Shown here in pieces: positions 36,089 through 45,524 of a stretch of DNA of 64,000 bases. The stretch comes from JACSRF01 sp964504445 (GTDB lineage Bacteria; Chloroflexota; Anaerolineae; Promineifilales; Promineifilaceae). The stretch is from positions 9,272-73,271 of the forward strand of contig CAZDEO010000017.1 of NCBI GenBank assembly GCA_964504445.1, written 5' to 3'. Within the stretch, counting starts at the first letter, position 1, and the number at the start of each line of letters is the position of its first letter. The notes beneath the pieces were generated by a model. The model ran no database searches and was not told the origin of the DNA. It saw only the letters and a program-made list of their open reading frames with translations. Position numbers and translations under genes: made by a program.

Positions 36089-38020
36089 TTAAACTTGGAC
36101 GTGAACAGGCACAGGCAGTCCGGCCAATTTCATAATTTTGAGGGCGTTAGTGGTTGGGCAAGAACCAGCATGTAGCCTGTAGTCGAAAACCATACGGCCG
36201 TTTTCCACATTATCACGAAAGTGAAAATTGCTAATATTGGGCAGCTCTTCCGCTAGCTTGACCAGTTCCAAATCATGGGTGGCAATGGCCCCCATGCCGG
36301 GGCTGGTGGCTAGCGCCCGCACATATTCTCTGCTGCCTAGCAATCGTTCCCGATTGTTTGTGCCACGGAATATCTCATCAATCAGAAAAAACACGGGATA
36401 GGAGTCACGCTGTTGTAAGGCAGCTAACAACCTTTGCAGGCGGCGGACCTCGGCATAGAAAGATGAAAATCCGTCAGCCAGAGAGTCTGTAACATGGATA
36501 GAGGTATAAAGACGAAAGAAGCTAGTTTGTAGCTGCTGAGCAATCACCGGACCACCCGCATAGGCCAGGCAAAGATTGATGCCCAGGGTGCGCAAAAATG
36601 TGCTTTTGCCCGCCATGTTGGAGCCGGTGATCAGGTAAATTTCTCCGGGTTGGTTGAAGGCGGCATCGTTGCTGATGCGCTGTTCGGCAAGAATAAGGGG
36701 ATGGCCAATGGCTTGCGCCTGAAAGCTTGGCGGAGTCTTCGGATTGCTAAAGGTTGGATAGGCTGCTTCGGGGTGCAGGTAAGCAAAGTGGGCCAGACTG
36801 TTAAGGGCTTCGAGTTCGTACCAGGTGTCGAGCCATTGGGGCAGCAAGTTCCTCAGCGTGTGCCGGGCCTGTTCCATGCGGTAGGCAAAGTAGGTGTCCC
36901 ATGGGGTGAGGACGTTGAGCAAGAACCACAAACCGGGATTGTATTTGATGCCGGCCCCGGCGAGGATACGGCTAACGCGCTGTAGCTGGGCTGACGGCCG
37001 TTTTTGGGAGTTTTGAAATGGTTGACAAAGCTGCTGCAGGCGCGGGTAACGGCGGTAATTAAACGTCTCCAGCACAGAAAAAATAGCCTGTAATTTGCGT
37101 AGCCCATCTGCTAAAAAAGCGGCGTCGGTAAAAAGATGACTCACCTGGCGGGTTTGCCAGGTGGCAAAAATGGCATAGGGAATCCAGGTGACAAGCCACC
37201 AGGGGCCAATTTGTCCCACCAACTCCGCAAGTAATAAGATGATGGTGAGACTGCTGAGAAACCCGAGCGCCAGCAGGTTGCGGTGTAGGGATCCCATTTC
37301 CTGTTGTTGGTTAAGCCAGGTAAGAACACGCTGCCCGGGCCATTTGTCGGGGGCGGCTACGGCCGTTTCCGGGTTGTCTTTCGCCATAGCCGCAGACAGG
37401 CTTAGGCGGTCGCGGAAGGTCGTCAGGGGCGCCATTTCGCGCACCAAGGCCTGGCGGATAAGCGTCTGGTTGGGATCCGGCGTCGTCTCCAGCAACCATT
37501 GGCGCAACCGCAAACTGCCAGGATAAGAGACGGCCGTGTCCAGCAGTTGGTGCAGCGAACGCGCCCCCACAATGTCCAGGTCGCGGGCAAAGGGGTGATC
37601 TAAATCAGGGGGAAGAGTAAGCGAGTTGGGGATATTTCCCCAATCGAGCTTCATGCGTGCTACGTGCAATTGCTTTAAGCTTCGCCAAATCTTATGGCGG
37701 GTAAGTGCAACATCTACCTGCCGATGTTGCTGCACGGCGATGGCAAATACAACAACACACCCAAGGGTTATTCCTGCCCAGGCCCAGAGACCCCATTGCC
37801 ACAGCGTGAAAGCAGAAACGGCCGTGCCCCCCAAAAAAACAGCCAGCCGCCAAACAGACAAACGTTCTCCTCGGTCCTGCAAATAGGCAATTCGCCTATC
37901 CAGCCGCTGGACATGCCTTTCCAGCAAGATAATGCGCTGCGCCCTCAGAGCCATGTGGGGAGATTGAAAATTTTGCCCAGCGTGATTCCCGGAATTTGCA
38001 GGGTAACGCGTCTCAACCAT
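36089..38020 (-). CDS. Membrane-associated MutS-family ATPase
   Basis: The C-terminal 200 residues are a MutS domain V ATPase: Walker A TGSNMAGKSTFLRTLG (around 463), signature-type ADGFSSFYAEVRRLQ, Walker B VFFLIDEIFRGTNNRERL (around 545) and IATHDLEL. The mismatch-binding N-terminal domain of true MutS is absent. Instead there is a coiled segment and membrane spans (LFLGGTAVSAFTLWQWGLWAW-like, LLLAELVGQIGPWWL). The start ATG 38020 overlaps the end of the histidine kinase gene by eight bases. A later ATG at 37954 is also possible. Function is unknown; a role in mismatch repair is unlikely. Confidence 0.82.
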   Translation of the reverse strand: MVETRYPANSGNHAGQNFQSPHMALRAQRIILLERHVQRLDRRIAYLQDRGERLSVWRLAVFLGGTAVSAFTLWQWGLWAWAGITLGCVVVFAIAVQQHRQVDVALTRHKIWRSLKQLHVARMKLDWGNIPNSLTLPPDLDHPFARDLDIVGARSLHQLLDTAVSYPGSLRLRQWLLETTPDPNQTLIRQALVREMAPLTTFRDRLSLSAAMAKDNPETAVAAPDKWPGQRVLTWLNQQQEMGSLHRNLLALGFLSSLTIILLLAELVGQIGPWWLVTWIPYAIFATWQTRQVSHLFTDAAFLADGLRKLQAIFSVLETFNYRRYPRLQQLCQPFQNSQKRPSAQLQRVSRILAGAGIKYNPGLWFLLNVLTPWDTYFAYRMEQARHTLRNLLPQWLDTWYELEALNSLAHFAYLHPEAAYPTFSNPKTPPSFQAQAIGHPLILAEQRISNDAAFNQPGEIYLITGSNMAGKSTFLRTLGINLCLAYAGGPVIAQQLQTSFFRLYTSIHVTDSLADGFSSFYAEVRRLQRLLAALQQRDSYPVFFLIDEIFRGTNNRERLLGSREYVRALATSPGMGAIATHDLELVKLAEELPNISNFHFRDNVENGRMVFDYRLHAGSCPTTNALKIMKLAGLPVPVHVQV

Positions 38021-40463
38021 CTGTGCGGAGCTTGCCAGGGAGAGTAACTTTAAAGCCTGCTCCCTGCCCGTCTCGGTTGTAGACAACCGCCGACCCCTCA
38101 TGAGCTGCTGCAATAGCTGCCACTACCGATAAGCCCACCCCTGTTCCATGCTGCCCCGCCGTTTGCTTTCCACGATAAAACTTTTCAAATACGTGAGGCA
38201 AATCTTCATTGGGTATCCCCAAGCCTTCATCCTGCACTTCTAGAGTGACGTTTTCTGGTGTAAAGTCCAACGTTATCTTCACTTTGGTTTCCGCCGGTGA
38301 ATATTTGATGGCGTTGTCTACCAAGTTTAACGTCATATGATACAGTCTAACCGGGTCTCCTAAAATCATATACGACTTGCCCACACTATCGAAGAGCAAG
38401 TCGATGGATTTGCTTAGGGCAGCCCCCTCTACATCCTCCAATACTTCTGCCACAACGCTATGCATGTCTACCGCCACTCGCTCCAGCTCGACCACCTCTT
38501 CGTGGGTTACTTGCAGCAGATGGTAAATCATTTCTAGCATGCGCTCGGTGGCACTGACAATTTGCTCGACGAAACGCTCCCCTTTTTCGTTGAGGGTCAT
38601 TACTTTGCCCAAAAGTTGCGCAAACCCTTTGATGGAGGTCAAGGGGCTTTTCAGGTCATGGGATAGGGCGCGCATGAACTCGGCCCGATCGTGCTCTAAC
38701 TGTTTGACGTAGGTAATGTCTTGCATAACGGAGATGGTGCCTACTTCTGGCAGATGTTGGGAGGTAGCCAGATAGGTGTGGTCACCCACCATTACTTCAG
38801 CCGTGCGCCCAACGCTTCGGCTAATGGCGTCGAAGAGCTGGCTCATATTGCTGTCGAGCAAGGCTTGGGCGGCTTCATTGGAGACGAGTACGTTGCCTTG
38901 CTCATCCAGGATGATGAGCGGTTCGTTAATGGTACGGGCTGTAGCGAGAATGGCGGCTTGTTGGCGGCGAGATTCGGCAAAAAGGCGGGCATTTTCAACG
39001 GCCGTGGCTACAGGGTGAGAGAAAGCATCGAGGCGAGCTATGTCTTCCAGGCTAAATTCACCAGCTTGCTTGTTAAACAGGGCCAGCACGCCCACAACTT
39101 TGTCTTTGATGGTCAGGGGCACGCAGGCAATAGAGCGGGTCTCCTGGTCATCCACGCGGTCGCTGCTAGCATAGGCTGGATGGTGGGGGGCATCGTTGGT
39201 AAAGAGCGCTTTTTTGTTTTGGGCTACCTGCCAGATGATGCCTTGGGTAATGGGGCGTGGGCGCTGCGCGTTTTTGCCAAAGACCAGAGGAAATAACCCG
39301 CTTACAGCATCGTTGTGCAGATAGAGTTGGACCGCTTGCACTGGCCAGTTTTTGTTTACCTGTTCCACCAGCACATTATAGACACGGGAGAGATCCAGAG
39401 ATGAGGAGACGGCGCGAGAAACTTCATTCAGAGCAGTCAATTCCTGGACGCGGCGAGCCAGGGCTTTGTCTGTGGCTTGGTAAAGACGTGCGTTTTGTAT
39501 GGCAATGGCGGCAAAGTCGGCGATGGCTGTTAGCAATCGTTCATCGCGCTGACTAAAAGCTTTGCCGCTTTTGCGTTGCCCGGCGCCAATGACGCCAAAG
39601 GTGACGCCGCCTAGCGTGATGGGTACAAACAGAAGTGATTCTACCAGATAGCCGGTCTTCACTTTAATTTGTTCTTCACCAGGTTTACGGAAGGCGCGCA
39701 AGGGTTCAGCGCTGGTAAGGACTTTACCGACCAGGTTGTCTTCACTGGCGGGCAGACGCATGCGCCGGATTTTTTCATCTTCGATGCCTTGTTCGGCTTC
39801 CAGGAAGAGTTCGCCGCTGCTTTCATCAATGAGCCAGATGGCGGTTTCGTCGGCAGCCGTGAGAACCTGGGCTGTTTCCAGCACTTTGTGTAGCACGTCG
39901 TCGGGGTCTAGTTGGGAAGTGATGGCCTTCGCCATCTGTGAGAGGGCGTCGGCCAGGTCAAGTTTTTCTTGGAGGGTTCCGGTTTGCATATTGGGGCGGT
40001 CAACGATGTTGGCCAGGATTTGCAATCCCCCCAGGTCTAAAACGTCACCATTGCTGAGTGGTGTGGGATTATTAACGCCAATGGAACGGCCGTTGCGCCA
40101 GGTGCCATTGGTGCTGCCGACATCAATGGCGTAAAGGTTGGTCGATGTGGGGCGGAGCAGCAGGTGTTTCCGTGAAACGCCCTGTAGGTCGGGAAAATGA
40201 TTTTTCAGGTTAACGCTATGGGGATCGTTGACATCTCGCCCCAACACGGCTTCACCGTTTAGTTCTAGCCCGAATTGATAGCGATTGTCTGATGCTAGGG
40301 CAAAACGCACCCGCCAGACTGGGGCTTCGCGCGCACGCTCATGGTCTGCCGGGTAGGGAACTGGCTGGAAGGTGGTACTTGGGTTTTCATCTAATGAACT
40401 GGTTGCTTCAATAGCGCCTTTGAAGAGGTTGTCGCTCTTCGGTTCCCCTGTGTCTTTCGGCAT
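38013..40463 (-). CDS. FHA-GAF-GAF-PAS sensor histidine kinase
   Basis: This 816-residue soluble kinase has an FHA domain (about 75-160; GRDVNDPHSVNL, SRKHLLL, STNGTW), two GAF domains (about 170-330 and 345-500), a short PAS-like region (about 505-590), HisKA with the phospho-accepting His near 602 (ALSHDLKSPLTSIKG), and HATPase_c (N-box NLVDNAIKYS, DEGLGIP, FEKFYRG, GTGVGLS). It lacks membrane spans, so it senses internal signals or partner phosphothreonine through FHA. No response regulator adjoins it. It overlaps the MutS-like gene by eight bases. AGAGGAGAA precedes the start. Confidence 0.92.
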   Translation of the reverse strand: MPKDTGEPKSDNLFKGAIEATSSLDENPSTTFQPVPYPADHERAREAPVWRVRFALASDNRYQFGLELNGEAVLGRDVNDPHSVNLKNHFPDLQGVSRKHLLLRPTSTNLYAIDVGSTNGTWRNGRSIGVNNPTPLSNGDVLDLGGLQILANIVDRPNMQTGTLQEKLDLADALSQMAKAITSQLDPDDVLHKVLETAQVLTAADETAIWLIDESSGELFLEAEQGIEDEKIRRMRLPASEDNLVGKVLTSAEPLRAFRKPGEEQIKVKTGYLVESLLFVPITLGGVTFGVIGAGQRKSGKAFSQRDERLLTAIADFAAIAIQNARLYQATDKALARRVQELTALNEVSRAVSSSLDLSRVYNVLVEQVNKNWPVQAVQLYLHNDAVSGLFPLVFGKNAQRPRPITQGIIWQVAQNKKALFTNDAPHHPAYASSDRVDDQETRSIACVPLTIKDKVVGVLALFNKQAGEFSLEDIARLDAFSHPVATAVENARLFAESRRQQAAILATARTINEPLIILDEQGNVLVSNEAAQALLDSNMSQLFDAISRSVGRTAEVMVGDHTYLATSQHLPEVGTISVMQDITYVKQLEHDRAEFMRALSHDLKSPLTSIKGFAQLLGKVMTLNEKGERFVEQIVSATERMLEMIYHLLQVTHEEVVELERVAVDMHSVVAEVLEDVEGAALSKSIDLLFDSVGKSYMILGDPVRLYHMTLNLVDNAIKYSPAETKVKITLDFTPENVTLEVQDEGLGIPNEDLPHVFEKFYRGKQTAGQHGTGVGLSVVAAIAAAHEGSAVVYNRDGQGAGFKVTLPGKLRTDG

Positions 40464-40548
40464 TGTTGTTCTCCTCTAGTTGTCTTGCCGTATGAGAAAC
40501 CAACTGACTTAACGAGATAAAAGCAAGATTTTCCATTTTTCGACCATA

Positions 40549-40579
40549 ATTATACATGAGTACGAGGAATTTTCAGCAA
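40549..40579 (-). promoter_or_regulatory. Candidate promoter of the histidine kinase operon
   Basis: On the minus strand a perfect TATAAT (40554-40549) lies about 85 bases upstream of ATG 40463, with TTGCTG (40579-40574) 19 bases further up. The -10 is strong and the spacing long, so the -35 assignment is weak. Confidence 0.4.
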
Positions 40580-40639
40580 TTTTGGTGAAAAATAGCGTAA
40601 AATTCTGTAACTGTACAGGTCTTTATGTTGAAAACCTTT

Positions 40640-40746
40640 AGGAACGCAGAGCTTCACTGAGGTTACGCAGAGTTTCGCTGAGAAAGGGCGGAAATCTCTT
40701 TACTCTCTGCGTAACTCTGCGGTTCTCTGTGTCACTCTGCGTTCCT
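40640..40746. repeat. 107-bp palindromic intergenic element
   Basis: The ends AGGAACGCAGAG (40640-40651) and CTCTGCGTTCCT (40735-40746) are perfect inverted repeats, and an inner pair GTTACGCAGAG (40662-40672) and CTCTGCGTAAC (40705-40715) is also perfect. The whole can fold into one long imperfect hairpin. Repeats rich in CGCAGAG are common as non-coding elements in environmental bacterial genomes. It lies in the 337-base gap between the kinase operon and the MFS gene. No transposase is present, so a MITE-like element is the best guess. Confidence 0.75.
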
Positions 40747-40800
40747 GCTGTATAGATACAAAATTCTTGCTCTATGGGGGCAAGCCTTCAACAGGTAAAG

Positions 40801-41985
40801 ATGACCATGAAAAAGAGTCTACAGCTTGTAATTGCTTATAGTAGCTTTGTGCTCCATGCAGTGCCAAGTAGTATGCTGGGTGTGGCGTGGCCAGAAATGC
40901 GGGCGGTGTTTAATGTCCGTTTAGATGCGTTGGGGGTGGTGTTGTTTACAGTTACGCTAGGGTATTTTTTGGCTAGTTTGAGCAACGGCCGTTTCCTACA
41001 AGCCATTGGCCTGGGGCCAACTTTGCTGATGAGTTGGATTTTGACTGGGGCTGGGGTTGCAGGATACGCGCTGGCTCCTTCTTGGGGCTTTCTCTTGGGT
41101 AGCGCGTTTTTGGTTGGGAGTGGTGGCGGCATGTTGGTTACCGGACTAAACACGTTCATCGCTTCCAATTTTAGCCACCGACACATGAACTGGATGCATG
41201 CAAATTTTGGCTTGGGTTCAGCCCTTGGCCCTTTGGTGCTGGCTTTTTTAACCCGCCAGGGCTTTACCTGGCAGCAAAGTTATGGCACATTGGGAATTTT
41301 GCAGGCAGGAATGGGGATTGTTGTTTTGCTTACCTTGCGCATCTGGCAGTTTGCAATTGTGAAAGGTGAGGCGGGCGATAGCGGCAGGCAGGTGGGCAAC
41401 GGCCGTACGCTTCGTTTGCCGGTTGTCTGGCTTAGCTTGTTGCTATTCTTTCTTTACGTAGGTGTAGAGACCACTACCGGGCAGTGGAGTTTTACTTTAC
41501 TCACCCAGTCTCGCGAAATTTCTGCCTTACAAGCCAGCAGTTGGATCAGTATTTATTGGGGCTGTTTGACAATAGGTCGCCTTTTGGTTGGTTTTGCCGG
41601 GGAACGTTTGGGCGCAGACCGTGTGCTGCAGATGAGTATGGGAGGGGTATTGATTGGCGCTTTACTTTTGTCATGGCCTACGGCCGTAACCAGCTTTTGG
41701 GGCCTCACCCTCACGGGCTTTTCCTGTGCAGCCATCTTTCCTCTGCTTACCTCCGATACCCCGCGGCGCGTTGGCCCCAGCCACACCGCCAACGCCATGG
41801 GTTTGCAAAATGCGGCGGCCAGCATGGGGTTGGCTTTATTGCCCGGAGCTGCCGGCTTATTTGCAGAAAGTGCCACTTTGGAAATAATTGGCCCATTTGT
41901 GGTTTTGTTGAGCCTTTTGCTGTGGGGAGCATATCAGTGGTTGCGACACATAACCAAAGAGTCGGCATTGGATTTTGCGCGTTAA
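40801..41985 (+). CDS. MFS transporter
   Basis: ATG 40801 (MTMKKSLQL) gives 394 residues; an ATG 27 bases earlier is in frame but poorly placed. Twelve hydrophobic segments are visible, with the MFS loop LASLSNGRFLQAIGLGPTLL after span two and its counterpart LTIGRLLVGFAGERLGADRVL after span eight. An intramembrane GSGGGMLVTGLNTFI helix and the NWMHANFGLGSALGPL stretch resemble the FucP/YfkF-type sugar or drug branch. The substrate is unknown. Confidence 0.88.
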   Translation: MTMKKSLQLVIAYSSFVLHAVPSSMLGVAWPEMRAVFNVRLDALGVVLFTVTLGYFLASLSNGRFLQAIGLGPTLLMSWILTGAGVAGYALAPSWGFLLGSAFLVGSGGGMLVTGLNTFIASNFSHRHMNWMHANFGLGSALGPLVLAFLTRQGFTWQQSYGTLGILQAGMGIVVLLTLRIWQFAIVKGEAGDSGRQVGNGRTLRLPVVWLSLLLFFLYVGVETTTGQWSFTLLTQSREISALQASSWISIYWGCLTIGRLLVGFAGERLGADRVLQMSMGGVLIGALLLSWPTAVTSFWGLTLTGFSCAAIFPLLTSDTPRRVGPSHTANAMGLQNAAASMGLALLPGAAGLFAESATLEIIGPFVVLLSLLLWGAYQWLRHITKESALDFAR

Positions 41986-42002
41986 AAAAGTGAGAGTAGA
42001 AA

Positions 42003-43604
42003 GTGGCTAAAGCATATGACCTTGGCGATAGTGTGCAAGTTAGCGAGGGTGTGTATCATCCTGGGTTCCATCTGCCCTTGTCTGGCTGGCAGGGGCACGT
42101 GATAGATGTCATTGATGTTGAAGGCCAAACTTACCTGGCTGTGCAGTGGGACAGCCAAACTTTGCAAGAGATGCCACCGGGTATGGCGCAGTTTTCATTG
42201 GATGCAGATTGGGAATGGCGCGGTTGGATATTTACAACAGCCCAGGTGCAGCCTGCTCTACCACGGAATGAAAATGCGGAGACCATTGCCCAGGCTGCAA
42301 AGGTGGCGGCAACATTGCGGCAGGAGTTTCGCCAGGCAGGGGATGGACAGCTTGATGTAGCAGTAGCCACATTGTTAGAGAATGAAGACGAAGAATTTTT
42401 TGATTTGCCGCTATTTTTAACTGTGCTGAACATTCCTGAAGCGGAGCATGAAGCAGTGAAGAGAGCATTAGCAGCCGGAGCGGGTACTTATTATTACCAG
42501 CACTATGGACATTGGCGATATGGTAGACGGCCGTTTTTCCTCATTCCTTTGCTTATGGCCAAGGCGCCTACGTTTGGGTATGGCGTGCTGGCCGTGTTGG
42601 CTGACGATGAGATTTCTCTGGATAGCCGCAAAAAAATTGCTTACTTTGCTTGCCAAACCGCCGATCCCTTTGCCCCTGACCACATGCCCCATGGTTTAAT
42701 CTCTTTCGTCAGCTTTTTGGCGCAGCACAATGGGCTGAGCGTAGAGTTGTTTCGCAGTGCGTTATTGGCTTTGGAGCTTGCTGACGTGCAGGATAAGTTG
42801 ATGAGCTGGTCGCTGGGGGAAGCACAGAGTCTAACAGCCTGGCTGGTGGCGGAAACGGCCGTACCCGACACCGAAAAGCTGTGGTGGCTCTGGTATCTTT
42901 CTGCTTATTTGCCGCCAACATTGGGTAAAAGGCTGCTGCCTGTGTGGCTGGCCCATCCTCACTTGCCATTAGACCTGCGGCGCGAGCTGGCCTGGGGTTG
43001 GCTCATGGGAGAAGAGCAGCTTGGCGTACCACCCGCCAATTGGCGTTTGATGGCGGCCACTTTTGCCGGAGACACGGAGGAAGCTGAAACCGCCGCCGCT
43101 GAAATGAATTTGGTAGAAGCGACCCAGGTGGATGAACAAGCCGTGATGGAAGATTTACAGCGTACGCCCCACATTGTGCCAATGCCTGATCACCACGGGC
43201 CAGGTAATGACCCGGTTGGCTTTCTCGCCATGCTTATGGGAATGCGTTTTGGTAGGGTGCGGGGGCATCCGCCTTTTGTGCGGCGCTATGCTATACAAGC
43301 TGTCGCCGAGTTGGAACAGAACCCTTTGGAGCTGTTTCAGATGGTGTTGGCCGAATCTGACGCGCACAATGAAGTGCTGCGCCACGGTGTGATAGATGCC
43401 CTGCCCGCTTATGCGGCCAGGTTTACGGCCGTGCAAAAGCGTCAATTGCTGGACATGGGTTTAATTGTGGGTAAGGCTGACTTGCGGCAACGCATTTACG
43501 AACTGGGTGTGCAGTGGTTGGGAGACAACTATCTCCAGGAGGCATTAGCCGACCCGGCAAAATCAATTCGGGACTGGGCCATGGCCCACCAAAAAAAGAA
43601 TTGA
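42003..43604 (+). CDS. Uncharacterised protein with N-terminal beta domain and helical repeats
   Basis: I do not recognise this 533-residue protein. It starts with GTG. Residues about 5-75 look like a small beta barrel (VQVSEGVYHPG, GWQGHVIDV, YLAVQWDSQTLQEMPP). The rest is mostly alpha-helical, with repeat-like segments rich in Leu and Ala and an acidic stretch (GDTEEAETAAAEMN). No membrane span or catalytic motif is evident. It begins 17 bases after the MFS gene and precedes a zinc-ribbon protein, so the three are probably co-transcribed. Confidence 0.6.
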   Translation: MAKAYDLGDSVQVSEGVYHPGFHLPLSGWQGHVIDVIDVEGQTYLAVQWDSQTLQEMPPGMAQFSLDADWEWRGWIFTTAQVQPALPRNENAETIAQAAKVAATLRQEFRQAGDGQLDVAVATLLENEDEEFFDLPLFLTVLNIPEAEHEAVKRALAAGAGTYYYQHYGHWRYGRRPFFLIPLLMAKAPTFGYGVLAVLADDEISLDSRKKIAYFACQTADPFAPDHMPHGLISFVSFLAQHNGLSVELFRSALLALELADVQDKLMSWSLGEAQSLTAWLVAETAVPDTEKLWWLWYLSAYLPPTLGKRLLPVWLAHPHLPLDLRRELAWGWLMGEEQLGVPPANWRLMAATFAGDTEEAETAAAEMNLVEATQVDEQAVMEDLQRTPHIVPMPDHHGPGNDPVGFLAMLMGMRFGRVRGHPPFVRRYAIQAVAELEQNPLELFQMVLAESDAHNEVLRHGVIDALPAYAARFTAVQKRQLLDMGLIVGKADLRQRIYELGVQWLGDNYLQEALADPAKSIRDWAMAHQKKN

Positions 43605-43656
43605 GAGAGCGTGACACTCCCTGGATGATCACCGGCTTCCATCCCAGAGGAATCTC

Positions 43657-45144
43657 ATGAAAAATCAACAAATTTGTCCGGACTGTGGTACGAAAATGGC
43701 TTTTGCCCCAGATGGGCGGGGACTATTGTGCGAACGCTGCGGTTATAAGCAGGAAACGAAACGCCAGCTTCCCCCAGCGAAGGAGCTGTCGCAGGCGCAA
43801 AAACTACTCAACATGTATGCGCGGTCAAATGCAGAGAAGGAGACAAGCTTGCGCATTTCTTTGCGACAAGGGGTGGGGGCGATTAAGGAGAAGGATCTGG
43901 ATGAGGCGTTTTTTCATCTGGAACGAGTGATTTTGTCGGCGGATACAGGGGAAGCAATGCGCGCTGAAGCCTGGTTGTGGCTTAGTGAACTGTATTCCGA
44001 CCCGGAAAATAAACGGGAATGCCTGGAGCAGGTATTGGCGTTGGATCCCACTAATGGGGTAGCGCGACGAGGTATTGCTTTGGTGGACGGCCGTTTGCGC
44101 CAGGAAGAGATCGTGGATCCTGATCGGATTCAGCCAAATATTCCGGATGAACCTCAGACAGCCCAGGCAGAACAGTTTGTTTGCCCACGGTGCAGCAGCC
44201 GCATGAACTATACCCCTGATGGACAATCCTTGCGCTGCGAATTTTGTGGTCACGAGCAGGCACTCAATGAAGATGGCGCTGACGCTGCGCGGACCGAGTT
44301 TGGCCTGGGGGGCATGGAGCAGGATTTTGTTGTGGGGTTGGCCAAGGCCAGCGGGCACGTGCGCCCGGTGGCCATGCGCACGCTGCAATGTCAGGGATGT
44401 GGTGTGGAGTTTGTACTTACGCCAGAAATTTTATCGGTAACATGCCCTTATTGTCGTCATGTATACGTGACGGAAACGGCCGAAACCCACGAGATTTTAC
44501 CAGCCCAGGCGCTCATTCCTTTTGGGGTTACCGAGGGTGACGTTAAAATTAAGCTACGTGAATGGTTTCGGCAGCAAAAAATTAGTCGTGTGCGGCTGTC
44601 TCCTATTGTGGGCACTTATTTGCCAGTGTGGACTTTTGACCTGAATGGTGAGATTGGTTGGAAGGGGCGGGCGCGTCGCGGAGATGATTGGGTGCCGGTT
44701 TCGGGTTCTGGCTATATTTTGATAGATGATCATTTAGTGTTGGCCCAGAAACGGCCGTCAAACTATTTGCGCCGTGCCATCCATGATTTTGATCTGGAAC
44801 AGCTTGTAAGCTACGATGCTCGTTACCTGGCCGACTGGCCCGCCCAACGGTATCAACTGACCCTGGCTGATGCTTCTCTGGTGGCGCGGCGCGAGGTACT
44901 GCAGGAGCTGCGCCGTCGTCCCTATCGTCTGACGCATGGCCAGGATGTGCGCGATTTAACGCTAAACTCGTCGGGGCTGGTGGTGCTGTCTTACAAGTTG
45001 ATTTTGCTGCCGGTCTGGACCGCTCACTATCAATTAGAGGGGCGGGATTTTGACCTGTTTGTCAATGGGCGCAATGGCCGTATTCATGGTGAAAAACAAG
45101 GCAGCAGCATTGGAAAATTCGTTTCGTGGTTGCGCGGCGAGTAA
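43657..45144 (+). CDS. Triple zinc-ribbon protein of unknown function
   Basis: Three treble-cysteine ribbons are visible: CPDCGTK/CERCGYK (residues about 7-30), CPRCSSR/CEFCGH (about 175-200) and CQGCGVEF/CPYCRHVY (about 245-270). Between the first two lies a helical TPR-like segment. The C-terminal 220 residues (LPVWTFDLNGEIGWKGRARRG, LPVWTAHYQLEGRDFDLFVNG) form a beta-rich region of a type seen in zinc-ribbon proteins near membranes, but no span is present. AGAGGAA precedes ATG 43657. The role is unknown; RNA or protein binding is possible. Confidence 0.65.
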   Translation: MKNQQICPDCGTKMAFAPDGRGLLCERCGYKQETKRQLPPAKELSQAQKLLNMYARSNAEKETSLRISLRQGVGAIKEKDLDEAFFHLERVILSADTGEAMRAEAWLWLSELYSDPENKRECLEQVLALDPTNGVARRGIALVDGRLRQEEIVDPDRIQPNIPDEPQTAQAEQFVCPRCSSRMNYTPDGQSLRCEFCGHEQALNEDGADAARTEFGLGGMEQDFVVGLAKASGHVRPVAMRTLQCQGCGVEFVLTPEILSVTCPYCRHVYVTETAETHEILPAQALIPFGVTEGDVKIKLREWFRQQKISRVRLSPIVGTYLPVWTFDLNGEIGWKGRARRGDDWVPVSGSGYILIDDHLVLAQKRPSNYLRRAIHDFDLEQLVSYDARYLADWPAQRYQLTLADASLVARREVLQELRRRPYRLTHGQDVRDLTLNSSGLVVLSYKLILLPVWTAHYQLEGRDFDLFVNGRNGRIHGEKQGSSIGKFVSWLRGE

Positions 45145-45320
45145 ATTGCCCCATGAAAAGCTTGCATTCTGTGCTAAATGCTTCAATTACATGAAAAAAA
45201 TTACCTAACGTTAACTTTTACTTCACGTTTTTTTAGAGGTCCTTTGATTCCAATTCTTCCTTCGTTCCGCTATCGTAAAGTTACGTTTTATTGGTAACTA
45301 TTAATGTAACGGAGGAAAAA
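45145..45320. other. AT-rich leader upstream of the small gene
   Basis: This stretch between the zinc-ribbon gene and the 35-codon gene is AT-rich and holds the small palindrome TAACGTTA. No clear terminator or well-spaced promoter hexamers were found, although transcription of the small gene probably begins here. Confidence 0.4.
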
Positions 45321-45428
45321 ATGACGCGGAAAAAGAGTTTGCAAGTATGGATGCAGTTAGCAGTATGGGTGGCAATGGTAGCTGCTGTTACAGATCCTGA
45401 GCTTATGCGGTATTTGTGGAGTGGTTAA
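45321..45428 (+). CDS. Small hydrophobic 35-residue protein
   Basis: ATG 45321 has a strong Shine-Dalgarno sequence (ACGGAGGAAAAA, spacing five or so) and the frame closes with TAA at 45426. The product begins MTRKKSLQ, runs through one hydrophobic stretch (VWMQLAVWVAMVAAV) and ends with a short polar tail (TDPELMRYLWSG). It has the look of a single-span membrane small protein with positive residues inside. No homolog is recognised. It is isolated by long AT-rich flanks and is followed within 135 bases by a strong terminator. Confidence 0.55.
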   Translation: MTRKKSLQVWMQLAVWVAMVAAVTDPELMRYLWSG

Positions 45429-45524
45429 AGCGAAATCCTAAAAACTTGAAAGGCTGAGGGGGTGAGGCGTTGGGCAATCTGTCCGCTTTTCTTCCTTAAA
45501 CTGATTCTCTAACCTGATTTGAAT

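Noticed and set aside
41000..41990. Possible frameshift at the end of the MFS gene suggested by a second long overlapping frame
   Set aside because: The main frame keeps all twelve spans to its stop; the overlap is a shadow frame.
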